NCBI RefSeq assembly: GCF_010669145.1 | Contig: NZ_CP048635.1 | Span: 930,001 to 994,000, forward strand | From: Rhizobium oryzihabitans | GTDB lineage: Bacteria > Pseudomonadota > Alphaproteobacteria > Rhizobiales > Rhizobiaceae | DNA: 64,000 nucleotides | Direction: 5' to 3' | Part shown: positions 22,231 to 32,514 of the stretch, piece after piece | How the letters are laid out: each line of letters starts with the position of its first letter | Numbering within the stretch: position 1 is the first letter of the stretch | Translations under genes and position numbers: made by a program | The notes under the pieces: generated by a model | Told to the model about the DNA's origin: nothing | Seen by the model: the letters and a program-made list of their open reading frames with translations, nothing else | Database searches by the model: none

Positions 22231-24039
22231 TTAATGCGAAGCACTATCCGGCTTCGCTGGATTTTCCTTGGCAGGCGTATGATCCAGATGGGCCACAGCC
22301 GGCGAAAGAACTGACAGAAATGTCTCGGACCTTCCGATATAGACAATCGCCATGCCTTCAATAGCGTGCAGAACCTCGGCCAGCGTATCCTGCGTCTGTT
22401 TTTCCAGCCCTTCCAGCAGGTCGTCGATGACGATGAATTTCGGTTTTAGCAACAGGGCATTGGCGATCCTGATGCTCGCCTGCTCATCCGAATCCAGCCT
22501 CTTGTCCCAGCGGATGTTTTCATCGAGACGGGAGGCCATGTCGCCAAGCCCGCATGCGGTGAGCGCCGCGAGATACTCTTCCTCCGCAAATCGCTGGGGC
22601 GCGCGCGGATAGGCGAGAATTTCGCGCAGCGTGCCCGTTGGCAGATAGCCGTGCTGGGCGATGAAAAGCGTATCGGATTGTTCGGGCATTTCTATTCTGC
22701 CCTGCCCCCATGGCCACAGGCCCGCCATCGCAGCAAAGAGCAGCCGCCGGTTCACGCCCTGCTCGCCATTGATCATGAGACGATCACCGGGCCCGATTGC
22801 AATGTCGGCCTCGCGCAGCCGGAAGCTCCGCTCCAGATCCTGCCCGCCCGCATCGCGGCAGATAATCACCGACTGCAGCCGGATCTTTTCATTGTCAGCG
22901 CTTCGTTGCAGGTCGATCGCCAGCCCATGCTGCTCGACGCTGTCCATCTGGATCAGGGCGTTACGAAACACCGAAACGCGCTGCAGCGTCGCCTTCCAGC
23001 TGGCGATCGGCCCGAAATTGTCGATATACCAGCGAAGTGCAGTATTGACCTGGTTGAAAGCCCCCACCGCCATCATCAGCCCGCCGAAGGTGAGGTTGCC
23101 GGAAAAATAGACCGGTGCAGCGATCAGAATGGGCGCGACAACCGCCAGCCAGCCGTAACCGGAAGACACCCAGGTCAAATGGGTCAGCGCCATGGCCAAT
23201 CCGCGGATCACACCGAGTACGGCGTCGATATCGACGCCGATCCGCCGCCGCTCGTTTTTTTCACCGCGCGCAAGTGCAATCGCCGCCAGGTTTTCGCTGG
23301 CGCGCATCAGTGAAAAGCGCAGTTCAGCCTCTTTTGAATACCGTTCCGCATTCAGCCCGACCAGACGGTAACCGACGAGGTTGCTGAGCAGCGATGCCGA
23401 ACCCGCGTAAAGGATTGCCGCCCAAACCATATATCCGGGAATTGCGACCGGATCGCCATTGATGGTGATGGAGAAACCCGCCGAGAGTGACCAGAGAACG
23501 CCGATAAAGCTGATGAGCAGGATCGTTGCGTTTACAAGGCCGATGGAAAGCGCCGTGCTGCTTTCCGCAAGGTTGCGGACATCATCATGGAGACGCTGGT
23601 CCGGGTTGATCGCGATCGTACCGAAACCGGCAAGACGCGCGGCGCGCCCGGGCTTCAGCCACTGATCCACCATATCCTTGGCAAGACCCTCGCGCATGTT
23701 CAGCGCCGTCATCTGGTTGAGCCAGGTCTGGATAACGTTGAGAAGCAGCAGCAGCCCGGCAATGATGGCGAAGACTTCCAGCTGGTGGAGGAAGGCGTCG
23801 AGATCGCGCCGTTCCAGCGCGTTGTAAAACGGTGCGTTCCATTCGTTAAGCCTGATCTGCCCATAGGCAGTGAGCAATATCACCGCCAGAAGTGCGATCG
23901 ACAGCATTATCAACCGGGTGCGCACCGGCGACGTCCAGAAGGCACGACCCATCATGCGCAGCTGCGCAGGAAAATCGAGGTCGAAGCCCGAAAGGTTGGC
24001 CGCGCTCTTGCGCTGATCGTCGGTCACCGTGGTTGCCAT
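22231..24039 (-). CDS. SbmA/BacA-like ABC transporter with degenerate ATPase domain
   Basis: The 602-residue protein has an N-terminal membrane domain of the SbmA/BacA/YddA type (RLNEWNAPFYNALERRD near 65-81, then five or six spans) and a C-terminal ABC ATPase fold. The ATPase motifs are eroded: Walker A reads GEQGVNRR at 425-432, with the Lys and Ser/Thr replaced by Arg; the signature reads LDSDEQ at 515-520 instead of LSGGQ; Walker B ends IDDL without the Glu at 535-540; and the H-loop His is Arg (IGRSE). The frame is intact over its whole length, so this looks like a conserved pseudo-ATPase rather than a pseudogene. It is divergent from the transglutaminase cluster, so peptide transport for that system is plausible. 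Confidence 0.85.
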   Translation of the reverse strand: MATTVTDDQRKSAANLSGFDLDFPAQLRMMGRAFWTSPVRTRLIMLSIALLAVILLTAYGQIRLNEWNAPFYNALERRDLDAFLHQLEVFAIIAGLLLLLNVIQTWLNQMTALNMREGLAKDMVDQWLKPGRAARLAGFGTIAINPDQRLHDDVRNLAESSTALSIGLVNATILLISFIGVLWSLSAGFSITINGDPVAIPGYMVWAAILYAGSASLLSNLVGYRLVGLNAERYSKEAELRFSLMRASENLAAIALARGEKNERRRIGVDIDAVLGVIRGLAMALTHLTWVSSGYGWLAVVAPILIAAPVYFSGNLTFGGLMMAVGAFNQVNTALRWYIDNFGPIASWKATLQRVSVFRNALIQMDSVEQHGLAIDLQRSADNEKIRLQSVIICRDAGGQDLERSFRLREADIAIGPGDRLMINGEQGVNRRLLFAAMAGLWPWGQGRIEMPEQSDTLFIAQHGYLPTGTLREILAYPRAPQRFAEEEYLAALTACGLGDMASRLDENIRWDKRLDSDEQASIRIANALLLKPKFIVIDDLLEGLEKQTQDTLAEVLHAIEGMAIVYIGRSETFLSVLSPAVAHLDHTPAKENPAKPDSASH

Positions 24040-24332
24040 TCATTCCATTCCGAAACGTCAGTCGGCAAAGAAAGCGGGCCGCGACCCTGCGCCTTGCGAT
24101 GCCAAGCAATAACACGCCGTTCGACCTTGTCTACAATCCCGTCGAAATCACTGTGGCGGCGGTTGAAAAGCCCGGGCAATTCTCTGCGCAGGCAAACATC
24201 GCGGCCTTTACCAACAATGCGATGGCCCCCGGAAATGATCCTTGCTTTCTTTTCCTGCATTGCACAAAATCCGAATAATTTCAGAGGGGCGGACAAACCG
24301 CATAAACCGGAAAAACCGGGCAAGGCAGATTA

Positions 24333-27300
24333 ATGGCGATCAAAGCGAGCATCTATCATCTGACGCATTATAAATATGACAATCCGGTTCGCCTTGGACC
24401 ACAGATCATAAGATTGAAGCCCGCCTCCCATTCCAGAACCCGCGTCATCAGCCACTCGCTCAAGGTTTCGCCCTCCAACCACTTTGTGAACCTGCAGCAG
24501 GACCCATACGGCAACTACCTCGCCCGGTTCGTTTTTCCCGAGCCGACAACGGAGTTCAAGATCGAGGTCGATCTTGTCGCCGATATGACGGTTTACAACC
24601 CGTTCGATTTCTTTGTCGAGGAAGAGGCGACCAAGTGGCCGTTCGACTATCCGCAGGAACTGCGGGACGATCTCTCGATCTACATGAAACCGGAACCGAC
24701 CGGCCCTCTGCTTTCCGCCTTCATGGCCACCGTGGACCACACACCCGGACAGCCGACGGTGGATATGGTCGTTGGTCTCAACGCCCGTCTGCAACAGGAA
24801 ATCGGTTACGTCATCCGCATGGAGCCGGGTGTTCAGACCCCGGAAGAAACGCTGGCCTCCGGCAAGGGTTCATGCCGCGACACCAGCTGGCTGTTCGTCC
24901 AGATATTGAGGCATCTCGGCCTTGCTGCGCGTTTCGTGTCGGGATACCTCATTCAGCTCACCCCCGATCTCAAGGCACTGGACGGTCCATCCGGCACCGA
25001 AGTGGATTTCACCGATCTGCACGCCTGGGCCGAGGTCTATATGCCGGGCGCCGGCTGGATTGGCCTTGATCCCACGTCCGGGCTTCTCACAGGCGAAAGC
25101 CATATTCCCTTGGCGGCCACACCGCATTATCGCAATGCCGCGCCGATTTCCGGCGGTTATTTCGGCGAGGCGAACACGGAATTCGCTTTCGACATGCAGG
25201 TCCGGCGCGTTGCCGAAACCCCGCGCATCACCAAGCCCTTTTCAGACGAAAGCTGGGAGAGCCTCAACGCGCTCGGCGAAAAGGTCGATCAGGTTCTGAA
25301 CGCCCACGACGTCAGGCTGACCATGGGCGGCGAGCCGACCTTCGTTTCCATCGACGACTTCGAATCCGAGGAATGGAACACCGGGGCGGTGGGGCCGACG
25401 AAACGCGAAAAGGCGGACGCCTTGATCCGCCGCCTGCGTGAACGTTTCGCCCCCGGCGGTTTTCTGCATTACGGACAGGGAAAATGGTATCCGGGCGAAA
25501 GCCTGCCGCGCTGGACCTTTTCTCTCTATTGGCGAAAGGATGGAATGCCGATCTGGCAGGACCCGGCGCTGATCGCCGAAGAAGGCGCGGATGCCGGCGT
25601 CGAGGCCGAGGATGCGCAGAAGCTCCTCAGCGGCATCGCCACCCATCTCGGCATTGAGCCGGAGCTGGTGCTGCCGGCTTACGAGGACCCGGCCGAATGG
25701 ATCATCAAGGAAGGCAGCCTTCCCGACAATGTCGATCCGTCCAATTCCAAACTGAAGGACCCTGAAGAGCGAAACCGTATTGCCCGCGTGTTCGAACGCG
25801 GCCTGACGACGCCAACGGGTTATATTCTTCCAGTGCAGGCGTGGAACGCCAAGGCGGACGGCAAGCGCTGGGTCAGCGAGAAATGGAAGACACGGCGCGG
25901 CAAGATTTTCCTCGTTCCGGGCGACAGCCCCGTGGGTTACCGCCTGCCGCTCGGCACCCTGCCCCACGTGCCGCCATCCGCCTATCCCTATATCCACGAG
26001 GCTGATCCCTCGATCCCGCGAGGGCCGCTTCCCGACATATTCAAACCTTCCGGGCGCGCCTTGCCGGAAGCCTCCTTCCATGCCGATGAAGCCTCCAGCC
26101 AGGAGCGCATCGAACAGACGCTCGGAGAAATCGGCGGCGCGGTGCGCACCGCTATGTCGGTGGAACCACGCGACGGCCGGCTCTGCGTCTTCATGCCGCC
26201 TGTCGAACGTATCGAGGACTATCTCGAACTGATCGCGGCGGCGGAAGCGGCGGCGGCCGATCTCGGATTGCCCGTTCACATCGAAGGTTATGCGCCCCCG
26301 CATGATGAGCGCATCAATGTCATTCGCGTCGCGCCCGATCCCGGCGTCATCGAGGTCAATATCCACCCCGCCTCCAGCTGGAAGGATTGCGTCGACATCA
26401 CGACCGCAGTCTATGATGAAGCGCGCCAGACGCGTCTCGGCGCAGACAAGTTCATGATCGATGGCCGCCATACCGGCACCGGTGGCGGCAACCATGTGGT
26501 GGTGGGCGGCGCCAACCCCAATGACAGCCCCTTCCTGCGCCGGCCCGATCTTCTGAAAAGCCTCGTTTTGCACTGGCAGCGGCATCCGTCCCTTTCCTAT
26601 CTGTTCTCCGGCCTGTTCATCGGCCCGACAAGTCAGGCGCCACGCATCGACGAAGCCCGTCACGACAGTCTCTACGAGCTGGAAATCGCGCTTTCGCAGG
26701 TTCCTGCCCCCGGCGAGGGCGTGCCGCCGCTGCCCTGGCTGGTCGACCGCCTGTTCCGCAACCTCCTGACGGATGTGACGGGTAATACCCACAGGGCCGA
26801 AATCTGCATCGACAAGCTGTTTTCGCCGGACGGACCGACCGGCCGCCTCGGCCTTGTGGAATTCCGTGGCTTCGAAATGCCGCCGAATGCCCGCATGTCG
26901 CTCGCCCAGCAATTGCTGGTGCGCGCTCTCATCGCCCGCTTCTGGCAAAATCCCGCCGGCGGCAAATTCGTGCGCTGGGGCACGGCGCTCGCCGATCGCT
27001 TCATGCTGCCGCATTACATCTGGGCGGATTTTCTGGATGTACTCGCCGACCTCAGGGAAAACGGCTTCGACCTGAAGCCCGAATGGTTCACAGCACAGCA
27101 GGAATTCCGTTTCCCCTTCTTCGGCGAGGTGGAGTATGAGGGCGCGAAACTGGAATTGCGCCAGGCTCTGGAACCCTGGCACGTGATGGGTGAACAGGGC
27201 GCCATCGGCGGAACCGTGCGTTTTGTCGACAGCTCCGTGGAGCGCCTGCAGGTGCGCCTCGAAACATCCAACCCGTCCCGCTTTACCGTGGCCTGCAACG

Positions 27301-27659
27301 GACGTGCGGTTCCGCTCGTCGCAACGGAGAACCACAGCGTTGCGGTTGCCGGTGTCCGCTTCAAGGCATGGCAGCCCGCCTCGGGCCTGCATCCCGTGCT
27401 GCCCGTCAATTCACCCTTGACCTTTGACATTTATGATACATGGTCGAGGCGATCGATCGGCGGATGCATCTACCATGTTGCTCATCCGGGCGGGCGCAAT
27501 TACGAGACGTTTCCCGTCAACGGCAACGAGGCCGAGGCACGACGCCTTGCCCGTTTCGAACCATGGGGACATACGGCAGGGCAATATCCGCTTCATGCGG
27601 AAACCGTGTCGCCAGAATTTCCGCTGACGCTCGATCTGCGCCGGCCATACGGAGTTTAA
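24333..27659 (+). CDS. transglutaminase-like / DUF2126 protein
   Basis: The 1108-residue cytosolic protein has an N-terminal transglutaminase-like domain with bacterial N-domain (1-100) and catalytic triad C181 (GSCRDTSW), H230 (DLHAWAEV) and D246 (GLDPTSG). After about residue 310 follows the large DUF2126 region, including [18 protein letters not shown] and [20 protein letters not shown], which resembles the glutamine-synthetase-like amidoligase fold proposed for this family. It heads a three-gene operon with an ATP-grasp/alpha-E protein and another transglutaminase. The set is predicted to form or cleave amide bonds in a peptide product. The substrate is unknown. Confidence 0.9.
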   Translation: MAIKASIYHLTHYKYDNPVRLGPQIIRLKPASHSRTRVISHSLKVSPSNHFVNLQQDPYGNYLARFVFPEPTTEFKIEVDLVADMTVYNPFDFFVEEEATKWPFDYPQELRDDLSIYMKPEPTGPLLSAFMATVDHTPGQPTVDMVVGLNARLQQEIGYVIRMEPGVQTPEETLASGKGSCRDTSWLFVQILRHLGLAARFVSGYLIQLTPDLKALDGPSGTEVDFTDLHAWAEVYMPGAGWIGLDPTSGLLTGESHIPLAATPHYRNAAPISGGYFGEANTEFAFDMQVRRVAETPRITKPFSDESWESLNALGEKVDQVLNAHDVRLTMGGEPTFVSIDDFESEEWNTGAVGPTKREKADALIRRLRERFAPGGFLHYGQGKWYPGESLPRWTFSLYWRKDGMPIWQDPALIAEEGADAGVEAEDAQKLLSGIATHLGIEPELVLPAYEDPAEWIIKEGSLPDNVDPSNSKLKDPEERNRIARVFERGLTTPTGYILPVQAWNAKADGKRWVSEKWKTRRGKIFLVPGDSPVGYRLPLGTLPHVPPSAYPYIHEADPSIPRGPLPDIFKPSGRALPEASFHADEASSQERIEQTLGEIGGAVRTAMSVEPRDGRLCVFMPPVERIEDYLELIAAAEAAAADLGLPVHIEGYAPPHDERINVIRVAPDPGVIEVNIHPASSWKDCVDITTAVYDEARQTRLGADKFMIDGRHTGTGGGNHVVVGGANPNDSPFLRRPDLLKSLVLHWQRHPSLSYLFSGLFIGPTSQAPRIDEARHDSLYELEIALSQVPAPGEGVPPLPWLVDRLFRNLLTDVTGNTHRAEICIDKLFSPDGPTGRLGLVEFRGFEMPPNARMSLAQQLLVRALIARFWQNPAGGKFVRWGTALADRFMLPHYIWADFLDVLADLRENGFDLKPEWFTAQQEFRFPFFGEVEYEGAKLELRQALEPWHVMGEQGAIGGTVRFVDSSVERLQVRLETSNPSRFTVACNGRAVPLVATENHSVAVAGVRFKAWQPASGLHPVLPVNSPLTFDIYDTWSRRSIGGCIYHVAHPGGRNYETFPVNGNEAEARRLARFEPWGHTAGQYPLHAETVSPEFPLTLDLRRPYGV

Positions 27660-27660
27660 A

Positions 27661-30066
27661 TTGTCCAAAGCCCCGGCAACGGAACGCAAGACGGAAACGA
27701 GCGCGCCACCGCGCGGGCTTGACTACTCCACCTTGCCGGGTGTGGCCGATGAAATGCTCGACACCAACGGCAAGGTCAGGCCGGTCTGGAAGAACCTGCT
27801 CGGTGCGCTCTCGCGCATGTCTGAGCGCGAACTGCATGAACGCTTTGCCCGCACCGACCGCTATCTGCGCGATGCGGGCGTGTTCTACCGCGACTACGGC
27901 AAGGGCAGCAGCGAAAGAAACTGGCCGATCTCCCATATTCCGGTGCTGATCGACGACAGGGAATGGACGGTTCTTTCCGAAGGGCTTAAACAGCGCGCCA
28001 ATCTTCTCGAAGCCATGGTCGCCGATTTTTACGGCGAAAACCGGCTGGTGAAGGAAGGTTACGTGCCGCCGGCACTGATCGCCTCCAATCCGGAATATCT
28101 GCGGCCGATGGTCGGCGTAAAACCGGCAAGCGGCCACTATCTGCATTTCTGCTCCTTCGAAATCGGGCGCGGACCTGATGGAAACTGGTGGGTGCTGGCC
28201 GACAGGACGCAGGCGCCTTCGGGCGCAGGTTTCGCGCTCGAAAACCGGGTGGCGACCACGCGCGCCCTGTCCGACATCTATGCGGAAACCCATGTTCACC
28301 GGCTCGCCTCGTTTTTTGGCGCTTTTCGCGACACGTTGCAGTCGCACAGAAAACACCCCGATGACCGTATCGCGGTGCTGACGCCCGGACCCGCCAACGA
28401 AACCTATTTCGAACACGCCTATATAGCCCGTTATCTCGGCTTCATGCTGCTGGAGGGTGAGGATCTGACCGTGGTCAACGGCCGGGTCATGGTCAGAACC
28501 GTGGCAGGGCTGAAACCGATCGGCGTGCTCTGGCGGCGTCTCGACGCTTCCTACTCCGATCCGCTGGAACTCAACCAGCAGTCCCATATCGGCACGCCCG
28601 GCATGGTGCAGGCGCTGCGCAACGAGGCGCTCACCATCGTCAATGCGCTTGGCAGCGGTATTCTCGAAACGCGGGCCTTGCTTTCCTTCATGCCGCGCGT
28701 CTGCCGCCACCTGCTTGGCGAAGACCTGAAACTGCCGTCGATCGCGACCTGGTGGTGCGGGCAGGAATCCGAACGGCGCCACGTTGCAGGCAATATCGAA
28801 GGCATGGTCATCGGCCCTGCCTATTCCCGGCTTCCCTTCTTCGATGACAACGGCCAATCGGTGCTCGGCTCGTCCCTGCGTGAAACGGCAAAGGAATCGA
28901 TCAGCGACTGGCTCGCATCCGACGGCCACAGGCTGGTCGGCCAGGAGGTGGTTACACTCTCCACCACGCCGGCCTATGTCGACAACAAGCTCGTGCCACG
29001 CCCGATGAGCCTTCGCGTTTTTGCCGCCCGCACCCAGGATGGCTGGCAGATCATGCCGGGCGGTTTTGCGCGGATCGGCAGCAGCAACGACGTATCCGCC
29101 ATCGCCATGCAATCGGGCGGCAGTGCGGCGGATGTCTGGATCGTCAGCGACAAGCCGGTGGAACGCACCACGCTTTTGCCGGCGGAAGAAAGCTTCACCC
29201 GCAACATGCCGGGCAGCCTGCCAAGCAGGGCCGCCGACAACCTCTTCTGGCTCGGCCGCTATATCGAACGCTCGGAAGGCGCGCTGCGCATCCTGCGTGC
29301 CTGGCACGGGCGTTATGCCGAATCGGCCGATCCGCGCCAGCCCCTGCTTGCCCATGTGACGCGCTATCTGGAAGCGCTCGACGTGGAGATGAACGATGCC
29401 GTGCCGGAAAGCCTGCTGAACAACATCAACAGCGCGGTTTATTCCGCCAGTAATATCCGCGACCGCTTTTCACCGGACGGATGGCTGGCGCTGAACGACC
29501 TTGCCAAGACCGCCCGCCGGTTCCACGCAAAGGTGTCGCCTGGCGACGACGCGACCCATGCCATGACGATCCTGTTGCGCAAGCTTGCGGGCTTTGCCGG
29601 TCTGGTGCACGAAAACATGTATCGCTTCACCGGCTGGCGTTTCCTGTCGATCGGCCGTTATCTCGAGCGTGGCCTGCATATGACACGGCTTCTCGGCCAT
29701 ATGACAGGCCCCGATGCGCCTGATGGATCCTATGACATGCTGCTGGAAATCGGCGACAGCGTCATGACCCATCGCCGCCGCTACAATGTCAGCACGGCGG
29801 GCCTGACGGTCACCGATCTTCTGGCGCTCGATCCGCTCAACCCACGGTCCATCCTGTTTCAGCTGAACGAAATCCGCACCGAGGTGGAACAGCTTCCGAA
29901 CGCCTTTGTAAACGGCCAGATGTCGCCTTTTTACCGCGAGGCGATGCGGCTGCATTCCGGCCTTGCGGTCATGACGCCGGAAAACATGAATGGCGCGATC
30001 TATCGCCAGCTCGAAACGGACATGGAGCATCTGTCCGATGTTCTTGCCCAGACCTATCTCGGATAA
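27661..30066 (+). CDS. circularly permuted ATP-grasp / alpha-E domain protein
   Basis: The 801-residue protein starts at TTG 27661, one base after the previous stop, with ACGGAG upstream. Residues about 60-480 are the circularly permuted ATP-grasp type 2 domain (YFEHAYIARYLGFMLLEGEDL, VLWRRLDASYSDPLEL). Residues about 510-800 are the all-helical alpha-E domain (ADNLFWLGRYIERSEGALRILR). Fusions of these two domains usually lie beside transglutaminase genes, as here. The expected activity is ATP-dependent amide ligation on a peptide. Located in the cytosol. Confidence 0.9.
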   Translation: MSKAPATERKTETSAPPRGLDYSTLPGVADEMLDTNGKVRPVWKNLLGALSRMSERELHERFARTDRYLRDAGVFYRDYGKGSSERNWPISHIPVLIDDREWTVLSEGLKQRANLLEAMVADFYGENRLVKEGYVPPALIASNPEYLRPMVGVKPASGHYLHFCSFEIGRGPDGNWWVLADRTQAPSGAGFALENRVATTRALSDIYAETHVHRLASFFGAFRDTLQSHRKHPDDRIAVLTPGPANETYFEHAYIARYLGFMLLEGEDLTVVNGRVMVRTVAGLKPIGVLWRRLDASYSDPLELNQQSHIGTPGMVQALRNEALTIVNALGSGILETRALLSFMPRVCRHLLGEDLKLPSIATWWCGQESERRHVAGNIEGMVIGPAYSRLPFFDDNGQSVLGSSLRETAKESISDWLASDGHRLVGQEVVTLSTTPAYVDNKLVPRPMSLRVFAARTQDGWQIMPGGFARIGSSNDVSAIAMQSGGSAADVWIVSDKPVERTTLLPAEESFTRNMPGSLPSRAADNLFWLGRYIERSEGALRILRAWHGRYAESADPRQPLLAHVTRYLEALDVEMNDAVPESLLNNINSAVYSASNIRDRFSPDGWLALNDLAKTARRFHAKVSPGDDATHAMTILLRKLAGFAGLVHENMYRFTGWRFLSIGRYLERGLHMTRLLGHMTGPDAPDGSYDMLLEIGDSVMTHRRRYNVSTAGLTVTDLLALDPLNPRSILFQLNEIRTEVEQLPNAFVNGQMSPFYREAMRLHSGLAVMTPENMNGAIYRQLETDMEHLSDVLAQTYLG

Positions 30067-30070
30067 CCCG

Positions 30071-30949
30071 ATGCTTTACGATCTCTCCCTGCATATGGGT
30101 TACACCTACGACACCCCGGCCCACGGCGCGCGCCACATTATCCGCATCCTGCCCCTGTCGATCCCGGGTCGGCAGCGGCTCGTTGCCGGTTCCCTCGATG
30201 TTTTGCCCGTGCCGGAAGAGCGCGCCACCTTCGAGGACTTCTTCCATCAATCGGCGACCTCCGTGTATCTGCGCGCGCCGCATGAAAAGCTGGATATCCG
30301 CATGCAGGCGCGCGTGATGGTGGAAGCGCCGGCGCTGACGGCCGATTTTTCACCCGAACTTTCACGGCTGCCACAGGACCTTGCCGATGTCTGGTCGCTC
30401 GATTTCCAGTCGCCCCACCACTTTATTGGCGCCAGCCCGAGAATAGGGATGGATTCGGCAATCGCAGCCTATGCGCGGGAGCTGCTGAAACCGCGAATGA
30501 CTATTCGCGAAATCGCGCTCGCCATGTGCAAACGCATCCACAAGGACTTTACCTATGATGGCGAGGCAACGACCGTGGATACGACGCCATCGGAAGCCTT
30601 CAAGCTGAAACGCGGCGTGTGTCAGGATTTCTCGCATATCATGATCATGGCGCTGCGCAGCCTCGGCATTCCCGCCGGTTATGTCAGCGGCTTCCTGCGC
30701 ACCATTCCCCCGCCGGGCAAGGAACGTCTGGAAGGGGCCGATGCAATGCATGCCTGGGTTCGCGTCTGGTGCGGCGAGGCGGCAGGCTATCTGGAACTCG
30801 ACCCCACCAATGATATCGTCGCCGGAAGCGACCACATCGTTGTCGGTTATGGCCGGGACTATTCCGACGTCGCACCGGTGATCGGGGTATTGAAGAGCTA
30901 TGGCAACCAGCAGATAAAACAGGCTGTCGACGTCATCCCCGTCCAGTAA
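30071..30949 (+). CDS. transglutaminase family protein
   Basis: From the ATG at 30071 the protein is 292 residues: an N-terminal beta-rich domain (1-110) followed by the transglutaminase-like core with C184 (KRGVCQDFSH), H227 (MHAWVRVW) and D244 (LELDPTND). It is shorter than the first transglutaminase of the operon and lacks DUF2126. The start is 4 bases after the preceding stop, so it is the third gene of the same operon. It probably works as a peptidase or amidase on the product of the ATP-grasp enzyme. Confidence 0.9.
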   Translation: MLYDLSLHMGYTYDTPAHGARHIIRILPLSIPGRQRLVAGSLDVLPVPEERATFEDFFHQSATSVYLRAPHEKLDIRMQARVMVEAPALTADFSPELSRLPQDLADVWSLDFQSPHHFIGASPRIGMDSAIAAYARELLKPRMTIREIALAMCKRIHKDFTYDGEATTVDTTPSEAFKLKRGVCQDFSHIMIMALRSLGIPAGYVSGFLRTIPPPGKERLEGADAMHAWVRVWCGEAAGYLELDPTNDIVAGSDHIVVGYGRDYSDVAPVIGVLKSYGNQQIKQAVDVIPVQ

Positions 30950-31106
30950 TGATGCAAGGTGTATTGTTTCGAACTTTGCTGGAATTAATTCTTAAAAATA
31001 CTTCAAAAACTGCGCCAGTTTGAGCGCCGCATAAAATTGAACCCATCACGTTAGCGGATTTTACATCGTTTGCGGGTTTCCTGCGCTCAGTCGTATATTC
31101 TAATCC

Positions 31107-32354
31107 GTGAGCCTCATCATGACCGTCTCCGCCTATCAAAAACTGAAGCGCCGTTTCCTTGCCGACACCAACGGTAATTTCGGCATCATGACGGCAATAT
31201 TGCTACCGGTGTTGCTTGGCTTTGCCGGCGCTGGAATAGAGCTGGCGAACGTGATGCAGATAAAAGCAAACTTGCAGAATACGGCGGATTCTGCCGCTCT
31301 TGCGGCCGCGACCGAGGCTCGTTTGAAAGAAGGCGAACTGACCGACGAAAAAATCAAGGAAATCGCTAGGGCATTCATCACCACCCAACTGGAAAAGGAC
31401 CTGACCGAAGAAGAGAAAAAAGAACTTGAGAAGAATTCTCCGGTCAGCATCGGTACGACGGAAGATGCGCGCGGCAAGACCTTCACCATACAGACCACTA
31501 TCAACTATAAGGTGAAGCTCAATCCGCTGCTCGGGTTCATAGGCGCGAAGACACTCGACATCGCGGCGACCGGTACCGCAAAAAGCACCGTCAACAAGGG
31601 TGCGCCAATTTCCATGTATCTGGTGCTCGACCGCTCGGGATCAATGTCTTTCAAGACGGATACTATCAATACCGCGAAAAAATCATGCCCGAACTACACT
31701 GCCAGCAACTGGGGCAAGAGTGAATCCCAAGTCACGTCCAGCCCATGCTACGTCAACAAGGCGACATCACTAAAAACCGCCGTTGGCTTTCTCGTGACAA
31801 CCTTAAACAAGGCAGATCCAACATATACCAGCGGTGGTTCAGAACTCGTTCGAACAGGTGCCTCGGTTTATACTCATGAGGCCTATGCGGCTCAGCCCAT
31901 CGGCTGGGGCACGAGCGGCGTTTTGAATTATGTCGATAAACAGATCCCGGAATTTCCATCAGGTGGCACTGACGCGACGAGCGGCCTGAACGCCGCTTAC
32001 AACGCTCTTAAAAAATCCAATACAGCTGAAACAACCGCGCATAAGACTAAGAAAAACGAATCCTTCGAGCGCTACATCGTTCTCATGACGGACGGCGAAA
32101 TGACGGGGTACAGCGCAAATTGGGATTCCGCCATAGATCAGAAGGTGCGCAATACCTGCGAAACGGCCAAGAAAGATGGCATCAAAATTTTCAGCGTGGC
32201 CTTCATGGCGCCTGACAAGGGCAAATCGCTCCTGCAATATTGCGCATCCAACCTCGACAATTATTACGCGCCCGAAAACATGCAGCAGATCGTCACCGCC
32301 TTCGGTGAAATCGCTCGCAAAGCCGCCGGCAGCGTAGCCACGCTGACAAATTGA
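31107..32354 (+). CDS. TadE/TadG-like protein with von Willebrand A domain
   Basis: The 415-residue protein begins at GTG 31107 (ATG 31119 is an alternative). The N-terminal segment NGNFGIMTAILLPVLLGFAG followed by NLQNTADSAALAAAT is the prepilin-like TadE/G anchor. A VWA domain follows with the metal site DRSGSMS at about 173-179, a conserved Thr and LMTDGEM. An insertion with two cysteines lies after the first site. It should be an envelope-anchored, periplasmic protein. No tad/cpa pilus genes lie nearby, so the partner system is elsewhere. Confidence 0.85.
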   Translation: MSLIMTVSAYQKLKRRFLADTNGNFGIMTAILLPVLLGFAGAGIELANVMQIKANLQNTADSAALAAATEARLKEGELTDEKIKEIARAFITTQLEKDLTEEEKKELEKNSPVSIGTTEDARGKTFTIQTTINYKVKLNPLLGFIGAKTLDIAATGTAKSTVNKGAPISMYLVLDRSGSMSFKTDTINTAKKSCPNYTASNWGKSESQVTSSPCYVNKATSLKTAVGFLVTTLNKADPTYTSGGSELVRTGASVYTHEAYAAQPIGWGTSGVLNYVDKQIPEFPSGGTDATSGLNAAYNALKKSNTAETTAHKTKKNESFERYIVLMTDGEMTGYSANWDSAIDQKVRNTCETAKKDGIKIFSVAFMAPDKGKSLLQYCASNLDNYYAPENMQQIVTAFGEIARKAAGSVATLTN

Positions 32355-32514
32355 CGAAAAGTTCAGCGAGCGCGACCTGAAGACGGCGTCGCTCGCGAGA
32401 AGCAATGCTTCCGGGCGATGCTACCCGGCTGCATGGCTGGCAAGTCGTGGGCGGCAGGTGACAGCGGCGGCGGCCCGTGGCATAGGAGGGCGCTCCCATT
32501 CACAGGCCCCCGTC

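Noticed and set aside
25242..27392. 716-codon open frame antisense to the transglutaminase-DUF2126 gene
   Set aside because: High GC leaves long open frames opposite real genes. The sense frame has clear catalytic motifs and the antisense one has none.
27517..29355. 612-codon open frame antisense to the ATP-grasp/alpha-E gene
   Set aside because: Same reason: no recognisable domain or ribosome-binding site, and the sense gene is a strong family match.
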